From Bacteroidota bacterium (GTDB lineage Bacteria > Bacteroidota > Bacteroidia > Chitinophagales > UBA2359), in the NCBI GenBank assembly GCA_020627525.1, contig JAHDGP010000088.1, positions 1 through 12,789 on the forward strand: a stretch of 12,789 bases of DNA, read 5' to 3'. Below, piece by piece: positions 1 to 7,082 of the stretch (position 1 is its first letter; each line of letters opens with the position of its first letter). The notes under the pieces are model-generated. The model saw only the letters and a list, made by a program, of their open reading frames with translations. It did no database searches and was not told the DNA's origin. Made by a program: the position numbers and the translations under genes.

Positions 1-52
1 TCGCGACCCCAACCTTGGCAAGGTTGTGCTCTACCAACTGAGCTATTTCCGC
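1..52 (-). tRNA. tRNA-Gly(GCC), partial (3' part outside window)
   Basis: Read on the minus strand, the sequence opens with the acceptor strand GCGGAAA and a canonical D-arm (TAGCTCAGTTGGTAGAGCA). A 5-bp anticodon stem (CAACC/GGTTG) follows, enclosing the loop TTGCCAA. The anticodon is GCC (plus-strand positions 17-19), which reads glycine GGC/GGU codons. The variable region and the first bases of the T-arm are present, then the window ends, so about 52 of the usual 73 or so bases are visible. The 5' end at 52 is fixed by the acceptor strand. Other tRNAs may lie further left in the same transcript, which cannot be seen here. Confidence 0.95.
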
Positions 53-93
53 TTTTAAACGCATTATCTATACGTTGTTTCCGTAAGGGAATG

Positions 94-123
94 CAAATAT
101 ACAACAGTATTTTATAATTCAAA
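94..123 (-). promoter_or_regulatory. Bacteroidota-type housekeeping promoter for the tRNA
   Basis: On the minus strand there is a perfect -7 element TATATTTG (plus-strand 94-101, consensus TAnnTTTG). An upstream TTTG -33 element lies at 120-123, with 18 bases between them. Both elements and the spacing fit the known Bacteroidota primary sigma factor promoter. Transcription would start near 88-90, about 36 bases before the mature tRNA 5' end at 52. This is inference from motif match only. Confidence 0.6.
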
Positions 124-280
124 AAATATTTAAAAAAAAATCAGAAAAAGTTCAAATGTGTGGTTCTATTGTAAGGCAAAGACCATACCACTAACTTTAA
201 ATAGCTGATAATGAAGGGATTTTATAAGTTAAAATTATTGTTCTTAATATAAAGTTATTTAAATTTAAACAACAGTTTTC

Positions 281-640
281 TTATAAAAATCTAATGGTCA
301 AAGGATATCTATATGTAATGCCATCATTCGCTTTTATGGTACCCACCAAACTAAGTATAAATGAAAGGATTGGAAGAATCAATAGAAAAAATATTCCAAT
401 CAAAAAAATGCAAAGAAATACTGAAACAGCAAACCAAATTAACATACTGATTTGAAAGTTTAGCACTTCCTTACCATTTTCGTCCACAAAGGAGGATTTG
501 TCTTTTTGTGTTAGCCAAATGATTAGTGGTATAATAATATTGCCTGGAGGGAAAAAAGAACCCAATAATGCACCCAAATGGGCAAACATTGCCAATTTTC
601 TCTCTTCTTTGTTTATGCTAAGGCTATCAATATTGTCCAT
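281..640 (-). CDS. DUF4870-type small membrane protein
   Basis: A 119-residue protein predicted to sit in the cytoplasmic membrane. It matches the DUF4870 (Tic20-like) pattern as I know it: an N-terminal 'EERKLAMFAHLGALLG' stretch, then 'PPGNIIIPLIIWLTQKDKSSF' followed by 'VDENGKEVLNFQIS', then two strongly hydrophobic segments. Approximate membrane segments are residues 18-43, 63-84 and 85-103. The charged VDENGKE loop lies between the first and second. The ATG at 638-640 gives a normal family-length protein with no upstream extension. It is divergent from the pterin gene at 732, with about 90 bases between the starts. The biochemical role of the family is unknown and nothing in the context suggests one. 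No convincing terminator was seen after its stop. Confidence 0.85.
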   Translation of the reverse strand: MDNIDSLSINKEERKLAMFAHLGALLGSFFPPGNIIIPLIIWLTQKDKSSFVDENGKEVLNFQISMLIWFAVSVFLCIFLIGIFFLLILPILSFILSLVGTIKANDGITYRYPLTIRFL

Positions 641-689
641 ATTATTGAGATAGATTGTATTTATAAATATAAAAATATAATTTAGTTAA

Positions 690-720
690 CAAATGTAGAA
701 ACAAAATAAGTTCCTTTGAA
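690..720 (-). promoter_or_regulatory. candidate promoter of the DUF4870 gene
   Basis: The minus strand carries TACATTTG (plus-strand 690-697), a perfect TAnnTTTG -7 element. About 20 bases upstream is TTC in place of the usual TTG -33 element. The predicted start near 684 leaves a leader of roughly 44 bases before the ATG at 640. It lies inside the divergent intergenic region shared with the pterin synthase gene. The imperfect -33 element keeps confidence moderate. Confidence 0.4.
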
Positions 721-731
721 TATCTTTGAGC

Positions 732-1142
732 ATGGTTTTTTTAACACGAAGAGAACGATTCAATGCTGCTCACCGTTTGTACAATAAAGAGTGGTCTGAT
801 GAAAAGAATAAGGAGGTGTTTGGAAAGTGTTCAAACGCCAACTATCACGGTCATAACTTTGAGCTATTTGTGACAGTAAAGGGATTGCCTGACCCAGATA
901 CTGGTTTTATTGTTAATGCTCATTCGTTAAGTGTTTTGTTGCAAAGCGAAATAATTGATAAGCTTGATCACAGTAACTTGAACTTGGATGTTGATTTTTT
1001 GAAAGATGTTTTACCTTCTAGCGAAAATATTGTCATTGCTATTTGGGGGGTTTTAGAAAAATTAATAACTGACTGCGAACTTCATTGCATTAAACTTGTT
1101 GAAACAGAAAACATTTTTGTGGAATATTATGGTCCACAGTAA
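732..1142 (+). CDS. 6-pyruvoyl-tetrahydropterin synthase-type enzyme (PTPS/QueD family)
   Basis: A 136-residue cytosolic T-fold enzyme of the PTPS/QueD family, which acts on 7,8-dihydroneopterin triphosphate, the product of GTP cyclohydrolase I. Visible zinc ligands are His14 (in FNAAHRL) and His39 and His41 (in HGHN). Cys33 is the likely nucleophile. The Asp79-His80 pair (LDHSNL), SSEN (96-99) and Glu124 (VETEN) match catalytic and pterin-binding positions known from mammalian PTPS. The spacing from Cys33 to the HGH is five residues (C-x5-HGHN), as in animal PTPS. QueD, the queuosine enzyme, usually has C-x3-HGH. The middle and C-terminal parts also recall animal PTPS. I chose the ATG at 732; an in-frame TTG at 726 would add only two residues. 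The next gene, 61 bases on, is folE, which makes its substrate. No Shine-Dalgarno is visible. The physiological product (biopterin-type or queuosine intermediate) is inferred, so no symbol is given. Confidence 0.88.
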   Translation: MVFLTRRERFNAAHRLYNKEWSDEKNKEVFGKCSNANYHGHNFELFVTVKGLPDPDTGFIVNAHSLSVLLQSEIIDKLDHSNLNLDVDFLKDVLPSSENIVIAIWGVLEKLITDCELHCIKLVETENIFVEYYGPQ

Positions 1143-1203
1143 ACTATATTTAAACTAGAATACATTAATAATTTATTAACACAAAACAAACTTGCCCCAA
1201 TCT

Positions 1204-1803
1204 ATGGATAATTATTACAGGAAAGATGTTTATGATTTAGAAAAAACATCTGAAATTGCTCTAAAATATGCAAATATTATTAAAGCAATAGGGGAGGATG
1301 AGAATAGAGAAGGGTTAACCAAAACACCAGAACGTGCATCCAAAGCAATACAATTTTTAACACAAGGTTATAAAAAAAATGCGGAAGATATCATAAAAGG
1401 TGCTATGTTTGAAGAAGCATACAGCGAAATGATAATTGTTAAGGATATTGAGCTATACTCTTTATGTGAACATCATTTGCTGCCATTTTTTGGAAAAGCC
1501 CATATTGCTTACATTCCCAACAAGCATATTGTCGGTTTGAGTAAAATTCCAAGAGTTGTTGACGTTTTTGCTAGACGTTTACAGGTTCAGGAGAGATTGA
1601 CACATCAAATTCTGGATTGTATAAATAATACCTTAAAACCCGAAGGTGTAGCAATTGTTATTGAAGCTAAACATTTATGTATGATGATGAGAGGTGTGGA
1701 AAAACAGAATTCTTTAACAACGACTTCCGCTTTCTATGGAACTTTTGAAGAAGCTCAAACTCGTAATGAATTTTTGGACTTATTAAAGCTAAATTCTAAT
1801 TAA
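1204..1803 (+). CDS. folE: GTP cyclohydrolase I
   Basis: A 199-residue enzyme that converts GTP to 7,8-dihydroneopterin triphosphate and formate. This is the entry step to folate, biopterin and (through QueD) queuosine. The protein has the usual length and all signature parts. NREGLTKTPERASKA (34-48) is the N-terminal helix motif. SLCEHHLLPF holds zinc ligands Cys88 and His91, and KHLCMMMRG supplies the third, Cys159. GLSKIPR (111-117), RRLQVQERLT (124-133) and the C-terminal NSLTTTSAFYG also fit. The ATG at 1204 was chosen because the first residues then fit the family; an in-frame TTG at 1192 lacks support. It lies 61 bases after the PTPS-type gene on the same strand with no terminator between, so the two are probably co-transcribed. 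It is a zinc-dependent type IA enzyme, not the metal-promiscuous FolE2. Confidence 0.96.
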   Translation: MDNYYRKDVYDLEKTSEIALKYANIIKAIGEDENREGLTKTPERASKAIQFLTQGYKKNAEDIIKGAMFEEAYSEMIIVKDIELYSLCEHHLLPFFGKAHIAYIPNKHIVGLSKIPRVVDVFARRLQVQERLTHQILDCINNTLKPEGVAIVIEAKHLCMMMRGVEKQNSLTTTSAFYGTFEEAQTRNEFLDLLKLNSN

Positions 1804-1816
1804 CTAACTAAAATAC

Positions 1817-1837
1817 CAAATAGCGGTCCGTTATTTG
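1817..1837 (+). promoter_or_regulatory. 21-base near-perfect palindrome between folE and fabD
   Basis: The left arm CAAATAGC (1817-1824) pairs with GTTATTTG (1830-1837) around a GGTCC centre. The only imperfection is one G-T wobble, and as DNA the symmetry extends through CGG-T-CCG. It lies 47 bases before the fabD ATG and 14 bases after the folE stop. It could be an operator for fabD, since its end supplies a TTTG that could serve as a -33 element. It could also be a weak terminator for folE, with an 8-bp stem followed by TTATAAAAT. The sequence does not decide between them; only the symmetry is certain. Confidence 0.45.
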
Positions 1838-1883
1838 TTATAAAATAAATAAATTATAAAGGAAATAGATACTACCAAACATT

Positions 1884-2762
1884 ATGAAAGCATTTATATT
1901 TACTGGTCAAGGCTCTCAATTTGTGGGAATGGGTAAGGAGCTATACGAAACTTCTGATCATGCGAGGGAGTTTTTTGAAACTTCTGATGACGTATTAGGG
2001 TACAATCTTTCGGATTTAATGTTCGATGGAGATCCTGAGGAACTGCGTAAAACAATGTATGCTCAACCTGCCATATTTTTACACTCAATTATTATTGCCA
2101 AGACAACACGAGAATTTAAACCAGATATGGTCGCTGGTCATTCACTTGGCGAAATATCAGCTTTGGTTGCTGCCAGAGCTTTGTCTTTTGGAGACGGATT
2201 GAAATTGGTCAACAAGCGTGGAATTGCTATGCAAAAAGCCTGCGAAGCTTCTGATTCTGGAATGGCTGCTGTTCTTGGACTTGAAGATGAAGAAGTCGAA
2301 GAAGTATGCAGCAAAATTACTGAAGAAGTACTGGTTGCTGCTAATTATAACAGTCCAGGACAATTGGTGATCTCTGGAACGAAAAAGGGATTGGAAATTG
2401 CTGCTGAAAAATTAGTAGAAGCGGGAGCTAGAAGATGTGTACCGCTAAAAGTTGCAGGGGCTTACCATTCTATACTAATGGAGCCTGCTTTGAACGATTT
2501 TAAAGAGGCACTTAACTCCGTCACATTTAAAGAACCAATTTGCCCTATTTTCCAAAATGTTGATGCTGAGCCTACTATGGACCCAGAAGTAATTAAGGAA
2601 AAGTTATACAGACAAATTACTGCCCCTGTTTTATGGAAACAAACCATTGAAAATATGGTTGAAGAAGGAGCAAGAAGTTTTTATGAAATCGGTCCAAAAG
2701 CTGTTTTGACAGGAATGGTTAGAAAAATTACTGGTCGTGAAATGACGACCTCACTGACCTAA
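1884..2762 (+). CDS. fabD: malonyl-CoA:ACP transacylase
   Basis: A 292-residue cytosolic enzyme that transfers malonyl groups from CoA to acyl carrier protein, supplying the extender unit for type II fatty-acid synthesis. Landmarks in order: the oxyanion motif FTGQGSQ (6-12), nucleophile Ser87 in GHSLGE (85-90), Arg112 (KRG) that binds the malonyl carboxylate, NSPGQ (156-160), and catalytic His195 in GAYHS. The C-terminal EIGPKAVLTGM also fits the family. The length is normal for FabD and the ATG at 1884 starts directly on the conserved MKAFIFTGQGSQ. It follows folE by 80 bases that hold a palindrome, so it may have its own promoter. A strong hairpin terminator follows its stop. Nothing about the protein is unusual, and other fab genes are not in the window. 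Confidence 0.96.
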   Translation: MKAFIFTGQGSQFVGMGKELYETSDHAREFFETSDDVLGYNLSDLMFDGDPEELRKTMYAQPAIFLHSIIIAKTTREFKPDMVAGHSLGEISALVAARALSFGDGLKLVNKRGIAMQKACEASDSGMAAVLGLEDEEVEEVCSKITEEVLVAANYNSPGQLVISGTKKGLEIAAEKLVEAGARRCVPLKVAGAYHSILMEPALNDFKEALNSVTFKEPICPIFQNVDAEPTMDPEVIKEKLYRQITAPVLWKQTIENMVEEGARSFYEIGPKAVLTGMVRKITGREMTTSLT

Positions 2763-2782
2763 GAAATTTATTAAGCGATACA

Positions 2783-2820
2783 AAAAAAGCTCGGTTCAAA
2801 ATATTGAACCGAGCTTTTTT
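2783..2820. terminator. bidirectional intrinsic terminator between fabD and the small outer-membrane gene
   Basis: An 11-bp perfect stem GCTCGGTTCAA (2789-2799) / TTGAACCGAGC (2804-2814) encloses the loop AATA. It is flanked by an A-run on the left and a T-run on the right, so it works in both directions. It lies between the convergent fabD (+) and DUF3575-like (-) genes. Confidence 0.93.
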
Positions 2821-2845
2821 ATTATTGTTTTTCAAAATTAGAAAT

Positions 2846-3430
2846 CTAAAAAGCATATCCTAAGCTGAACTTAAATTCTACAGGCCAGCCTCTGGTTAAT
2901 CCAAATATGGCTTTATCTATATTGATTCCATTTTGGGTAGGCTTGTATCTTTTCAATCCAGTAAATAGGTCGATTGAAAAATTGTTGTCTGCTCCTGCAA
3001 ACCATTGATGTCCAACTCCAAATCCGCCGCCAAGTGCCGTAAATCTTTTATCTGAATTTAGATCTATAAAATCGTCCGTTTGATCCTCAATTTGTTCTGT
3101 TAGATCTGATAATTTAGCTTCGTGGTTACCCATCGAAAATTTTCCTTGGAAATAAAAACCTTCAGGAGCAGCTTTGCTATTATTGGTATAAAATCTTACA
3201 AATGGATCAATTTTAATTCCAGAATAAGCACCAGTAAAATAAGTTGCTTCACCACCTATTGATAAATTACTACTAGCAGCATGTTCTAATTTAATATTAG
3301 GTTGTTTGAACAGCATTGAAAGTGGTCTGATTGAAATTACTGTACTCGGAGCATCTTTTTTAACTGATTGTCCAAATAAACTAAGTCCTGAAATTGTTAC
3401 TGCTAAAATTATTACTACTAAATTTTTCAT
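2846..3430 (-). CDS. small secreted outer-membrane beta-barrel protein (DUF3575-like)
   Basis: A 194-residue protein with a clear Sec signal peptide. Residues 1-3 are charged, a hydrophobic core follows, and a likely cleavage site sits after LSLFGQ (about residue 21). The mature part alternates hydrophobic and polar residues in short strands, with typical barrel strands such as 'FYFQGKFSMG' and 'NFSIDLFTGLKRY'. It ends in the terminal aromatic motif SLGYAF expected of an outer-membrane barrel. The layout resembles DUF3575, though I cannot confirm the family. The middle segment around residues 105-120 is acidic (EQIEDQTDDFIDLNSD) and probably an extracellular loop. The ATG at 3428-3430 was chosen over a GTG one codon upstream because it starts the signal peptide cleanly. 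Function is unknown. It is downstream of the TonB receptor on the same strand but separated from it by a terminator. Confidence 0.75.
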   Translation of the reverse strand: MKNLVVIILAVTISGLSLFGQSVKKDAPSTVISIRPLSMLFKQPNIKLEHAASSNLSIGGEATYFTGAYSGIKIDPFVRFYTNNSKAAPEGFYFQGKFSMGNHEAKLSDLTEQIEDQTDDFIDLNSDKRFTALGGGFGVGHQWFAGADNNFSIDLFTGLKRYKPTQNGINIDKAIFGLTRGWPVEFKFSLGYAF

Positions 3431-3610
3431 CACACTGAATTTAATGTTAGTTAATAGGAGGAATAAAATCCTCTGTTTAAATATTTGGGAATGAATCCCT
3501 GTTAATGCTGATGATGAAAAGCGCTTTATTACATCAATGTATACTCAGAGCGTGTAAGCAGTGAAAAGTTTAATCTATGGGAAAAATGTCAGAGAACAAC
3601 AGAGAAAGAG
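3431..3610. other. intergenic region with several small dyads
   Basis: No gene is seen here. Upstream of the small outer-membrane gene there are four short inverted repeats: GAGGA/TCCTC at 3458-3473, GGGA/TCCC at 3487-3499, the 10-base palindrome AAAGCGCTTT at 3518-3527, and TACAT-CA-ATGTA at 3530-3541. No TAnnTTTG promoter match was found on the minus strand. The first two would lie in the 5' leader if transcription starts upstream of them. Confidence 0.4.
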
Positions 3611-3642
3611 AAAAGGCTGATTCCTTTGGGAGTCAGCCTTTT
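3611..3642 (-). terminator. intrinsic terminator of the Oar-like receptor gene
   Basis: A perfect 10-bp stem, AAAAGGCTGA (3611-3620) / TCAGCCTTTT (3633-3642), encloses a 12-base loop. Read on the minus strand it comes 17 bases after the receptor stop codon and is followed by a T-rich stretch (TTTTCTCTTT). Confidence 0.88.
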
Positions 3643-3659
3643 AGTATTATTTATTAGAT

Positions 3660-6600
3660 TTATTTAAAAATATATCTTAACCCAATTTGCGCCTGCCAGC
3701 GACTATCCAAACCAAAGTCATCAAAAAATGTTTTAGTCAAATTGGTATCAAAAGTATAGACTGGATTTCCATTTGCAACATTAACGGCAATTGGTTGAAG
3801 CAAGCCTGTGTTTGTAGCTCTTTGTCTTAGGCCCCATTTACTGTTTATCAAATTTCCAAAATTTAAAATATCAAAACTTATTTGAAATTTGTTTCCAGCA
3901 GAAACGCCAATGTCTTGCAATATTCTAATATCCCATTGAGCATACCACGGAGACAATGCACCATAGCGTTCAGCGTATGCTCCTCTGTTTTCACTTAAAT
4001 AATCATCTTGACTAATAAATGCTCCAAAAGCATTGCGTTGAGCGGTTTGTTCACTCTCCGTTCCTGTAAAAGTCATATTGGCGATTTCCTCAACAGTAGG
4101 GATGTAAATAAGATCATTTAATGATGATCCATCATTGTTTATATCACCAGCATAAGTATAGCTAAACCTGCCACCTAAAGCATATTCAGAAAACAAACTA
4201 ATGGTAGTACCAAAACGTTTTCCATATTCAAACCTTTTTGAAAAAGATGCAATAAAACGATGTTTGTTTCCATACAAGGAGGGGGCTAAATTGGCACTAT
4301 TGGTATGGGTAATATTTCCTGGATTTCTGTCATAAGCATCTGAAGAAATTTCAGCATCAATAGAATTTACTTCTCTAGAGTCTAAGAAATTGTATCCCAA
4401 CATTAAAAAACTATTATTCCAAACCCTTTGCATTTGTACAGCTGCATTGAATGAGTGCCCTTTATTAGTATTTGTAAATACATAAGCATTTGTTGCATCT
4501 CCATCGAGATTTACAGCTCTGTCAGAATCTAAATATATTGCTCGATCATCAGCTCCAGTTAACCTTCCCGTTGGTAATTTTAATCCGTGGTTTTGTACCA
4601 TTTGGGCTTGGATATCTTTTGTGTATAATAAATCTATTGTTGAGGTCCAATTACCAATTTTTTGATCATAACCTAAACTACTTCTCCAAATTTGAGGAAA
4701 CTTGAAATCAGGATCTGTCATATTGTAAAAAAAGAAATCGGGATTGGCAACTTGGTTGCCAATCCAAACAGCAGGAAAGCGTCCTGCAAACAATCCTGTT
4801 CCACCGCGTAGTTGAGCAGATTTATTTCCATTTACACTATAGTTAAACCCTATTCTTGGATTGATTAAAATATTTCCTTTAGGCAAATCGGTATGATTGT
4901 AATTTACTGCATTTCCTTCTGCATCATAATAAGTTATTTCTGGAATGTAAGTGCCTTTCCTGTCAATATTTTCCTGTATAAGTTCGTCAGTATTGAAGTA
5001 TAATGGAACATCAACTCTTAAACCATACGTTAGGGAGAGTTTGTCTGTTGTTTGCCATTCATCTTGAGCATAAATAGCCCATTGCCCTAAATTGGTTTCT
5101 GCCAATGCCCAAGAATCATTTTGATTATTTGTTGTAAATGCATTTCTTGCTGCGGCTACTTCATCTGCAAATTCTTGAGAAGTTAAAACAGTTTCAGCTT
5201 CACTGATGTCAAAGCCTGGAAGAAAAACGCGGATTCCATAAGCAGTTAAATTGAATGAATTTTTGAATCCAAATCTCTCAAAAGAAGTTCCTAGGGTAAT
5301 GTTGTGATCGTTTAAATAAATGTTTAAATTATTATTTAATTGAAATACATCTTGATCCAAAACATTTTTTACTGAAAATGGTTCGTGTCCAGCAATGATG
5401 TAATTGATACCGTCTTTTGTAATGTTTACAACTGGAAATGGTTCTGAAAACGGATCTCTATTGTCTCTAAATTGTGTATAACCAACTTGTAGTTTGTTGG
5501 CTAGTTTTCCAAAAATAGACTTTAGCTCAATAATCCCTGAATGGATTTTATTATTGATTCTATAACCACTATTTCTAAATTGCAAAGTTTGAAAATCTGG
5601 ACCTCTGCGCCCTAAAGCAGAAGGGTGGGCGGGCTGTTCTTTAAAGGCATCTAAGAAATTATAGGATGCCGACAGCTTATGATTTTTGTTTAAATTGAAA
5701 TCCAATTTTAACAAGCCTTTTGTATTGTCCCTATTGTATCTAAAGTTTGAAAATTCTCCAGTTTCATATTGATAATTTTCTTTTAATATATTTGATACCA
5801 GCTGCATATCACTTGCAAGCACTCTTGATTCATTATTTGCACCGCTTCCAGTATTTGGTTCAAATAAAGAACCCAAATCAGATCTATCTGTTCTTTCAAA
5901 ATTTATAAAAAAGAAGGCTTTGTCTCTTAAAATTGGTCCTCCCACAGCCAACCCATATTGAGTGGAGGATAAATCGCCTTTGGGCACTTGAGTATCACCA
6001 ACTTTATCACCTACCATATCAGTATTTCTGAAAAAACCATAAACAGTTCCTTCTAATTTATTAGTACCTGATTTTGTAACTGCATTTATTGATGCCCCAG
6101 TAAAGCCGGATTGAGTTACATCATAAGGGGCAATGTTTACTGTAATTTGATCAATTGCATCTAGTGAAACTGGTTGAGCGTCTGATTGACCTCCAGGTGT
6201 TGCAGCATCTAAACCAAAGGGGTTATTAAAAATTGTGCCATTCAAACTGTAATTGTTAAACTGATCATTTCTTCCTGCAAATGATCCTCCATTGGCCGAC
6301 ATAGGATTCAATCTAGTATAATCTGAAGCCGAACGTTGAATGGTTGGTAGTTTTTGTAATTGATCCCTTCCTACAGTTGTGCTTGCACCAGTTCTTTCTC
6401 CATCCAAAATAGGATCAGCCTTTGCTTTTACAACAATTTCTTCAATAGTAACACCATCTTCCACCAAATCGAAATTAAGTGTAAGTTTTTGTCCAAGGCT
6501 CAGATAGATGTCTTGAATTTTGGAGCTTTTATAGCCTAAGTAGTTAACTTCCAGGGTATACGGACCACCAATTCGCATATTGGGAATATAATAACTCCCA

Positions 6601-6782
6601 TTTTCCAGAGTTACAACTCCATAAAATGTTCCAGAAGGTTCGTGGACTGCGGTGACAGTAGCTCCCAACAATTTTTCAGCATCTTTGCTCATTACTTTAC
6701 CAGAAATGCTAGAAGTCGTGATTTGCCCAAACAGACTGGCTGTAATTAGCATACTTAATGCAATTAGTATTAGTTTTTTCAT
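3660..6782 (-). CDS. Oar-like TonB-dependent outer-membrane receptor
   Basis: A 1040-residue outer-membrane protein that uses TonB/ExbBD energy to move a large ligand across the outer membrane; the ligand cannot be told from sequence. Domains in order: signal peptide 1-20 (ends SLFGQ), carboxypeptidase-regulatory-like beta-sandwich about 22-112 (SISGKV ... LGATVTAVHEPSG ... NGSYYIPNMR), and a TonB-box-like EEIVVKA (114-120). A plug domain runs from about 130 to 255, with RNDQFNNYSLNG (171-182) and SGFTGASINAVTKSG (225-239). A 22-strand-type barrel follows to the C-terminal RYIFK. The plug wording and length match the Oar subfamily, known from Myxococcus and abundant in Bacteroidota. A calcium-loop-like DINNDGSSLND lies late in the barrel. 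The ATG at 6780-6782 starts the signal peptide. It has its own terminator. No SusD-type partner is adjacent, which argues against a glycan-uptake SusCD pair. Confidence 0.9.
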   Translation of the reverse strand: MKKLILIALSMLITASLFGQITTSSISGKVMSKDAEKLLGATVTAVHEPSGTFYGVVTLENGSYYIPNMRIGGPYTLEVNYLGYKSSKIQDIYLSLGQKLTLNFDLVEDGVTIEEIVVKAKADPILDGERTGASTTVGRDQLQKLPTIQRSASDYTRLNPMSANGGSFAGRNDQFNNYSLNGTIFNNPFGLDAATPGGQSDAQPVSLDAIDQITVNIAPYDVTQSGFTGASINAVTKSGTNKLEGTVYGFFRNTDMVGDKVGDTQVPKGDLSSTQYGLAVGGPILRDKAFFFINFERTDRSDLGSLFEPNTGSGANNESRVLASDMQLVSNILKENYQYETGEFSNFRYNRDNTKGLLKLDFNLNKNHKLSASYNFLDAFKEQPAHPSALGRRGPDFQTLQFRNSGYRINNKIHSGIIELKSIFGKLANKLQVGYTQFRDNRDPFSEPFPVVNITKDGINYIIAGHEPFSVKNVLDQDVFQLNNNLNIYLNDHNITLGTSFERFGFKNSFNLTAYGIRVFLPGFDISEAETVLTSQEFADEVAAARNAFTTNNQNDSWALAETNLGQWAIYAQDEWQTTDKLSLTYGLRVDVPLYFNTDELIQENIDRKGTYIPEITYYDAEGNAVNYNHTDLPKGNILINPRIGFNYSVNGNKSAQLRGGTGLFAGRFPAVWIGNQVANPDFFFYNMTDPDFKFPQIWRSSLGYDQKIGNWTSTIDLLYTKDIQAQMVQNHGLKLPTGRLTGADDRAIYLDSDRAVNLDGDATNAYVFTNTNKGHSFNAAVQMQRVWNNSFLMLGYNFLDSREVNSIDAEISSDAYDRNPGNITHTNSANLAPSLYGNKHRFIASFSKRFEYGKRFGTTISLFSEYALGGRFSYTYAGDINNDGSSLNDLIYIPTVEEIANMTFTGTESEQTAQRNAFGAFISQDDYLSENRGAYAERYGALSPWYAQWDIRILQDIGVSAGNKFQISFDILNFGNLINSKWGLRQRATNTGLLQPIAVNVANGNPVYTFDTNLTKTFFDDFGLDSRWQAQIGLRYIFK

Positions 6783-7082
6783 AGCTTATTTTATTGTTTC
6801 CTGAAGTTAACAAAACATTGATATTGTATTAACTGGTATATGTAAAGTTTATATTAATAATTTGTAAACTTAATGGAATCAATAGGTGATGGGCTTATTT
6901 GTTTTGAATAAAAAAGTAATGGAAACAAGCTGATTTAAACTTAAAACATTCTACTAAATGCTACGTTTACTAAGGTATCTGTAAATAAAAGCCAAGTTTA
7001 ATAGATAATAACGCATAATTAACATGTTTGCTGTGCATATATGAATACTTATACCTACCTTTGCACGCTCGTTGAAAATTAA
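6783..7082. other. divergent intergenic region between the receptor gene and typA
   Basis: This 300-base AT-rich stretch holds the leaders of two divergently transcribed genes. It contains one inverted repeat, AAGTTTA (6845-6851) / TAAACTT (6865-6871), upstream of the receptor gene. A candidate typA promoter lies at the right end. No open frame here has family-like content, and no clear promoter was found for the receptor. Confidence 0.5.
7031..7063 (+). promoter_or_regulatory. candidate typA promoter
   Basis: TACCTTTG (7056-7063) is a perfect TAnnTTTG -7 element. Twenty bases upstream is TGTG (7032-7035), one mismatch from the TTTG -33 element. The start would be near 7068-7070, leaving a short leader of about 15 bases before the ATG at 7083, with no Shine-Dalgarno, as is usual in Bacteroidota. 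Confidence 0.45.

Noticed and set aside
1192..1203. TTG start four codons upstream of folE
   Set aside because: The added residues MPQS do not match the family, and an ATG at 1204 gives the normal N-terminus.
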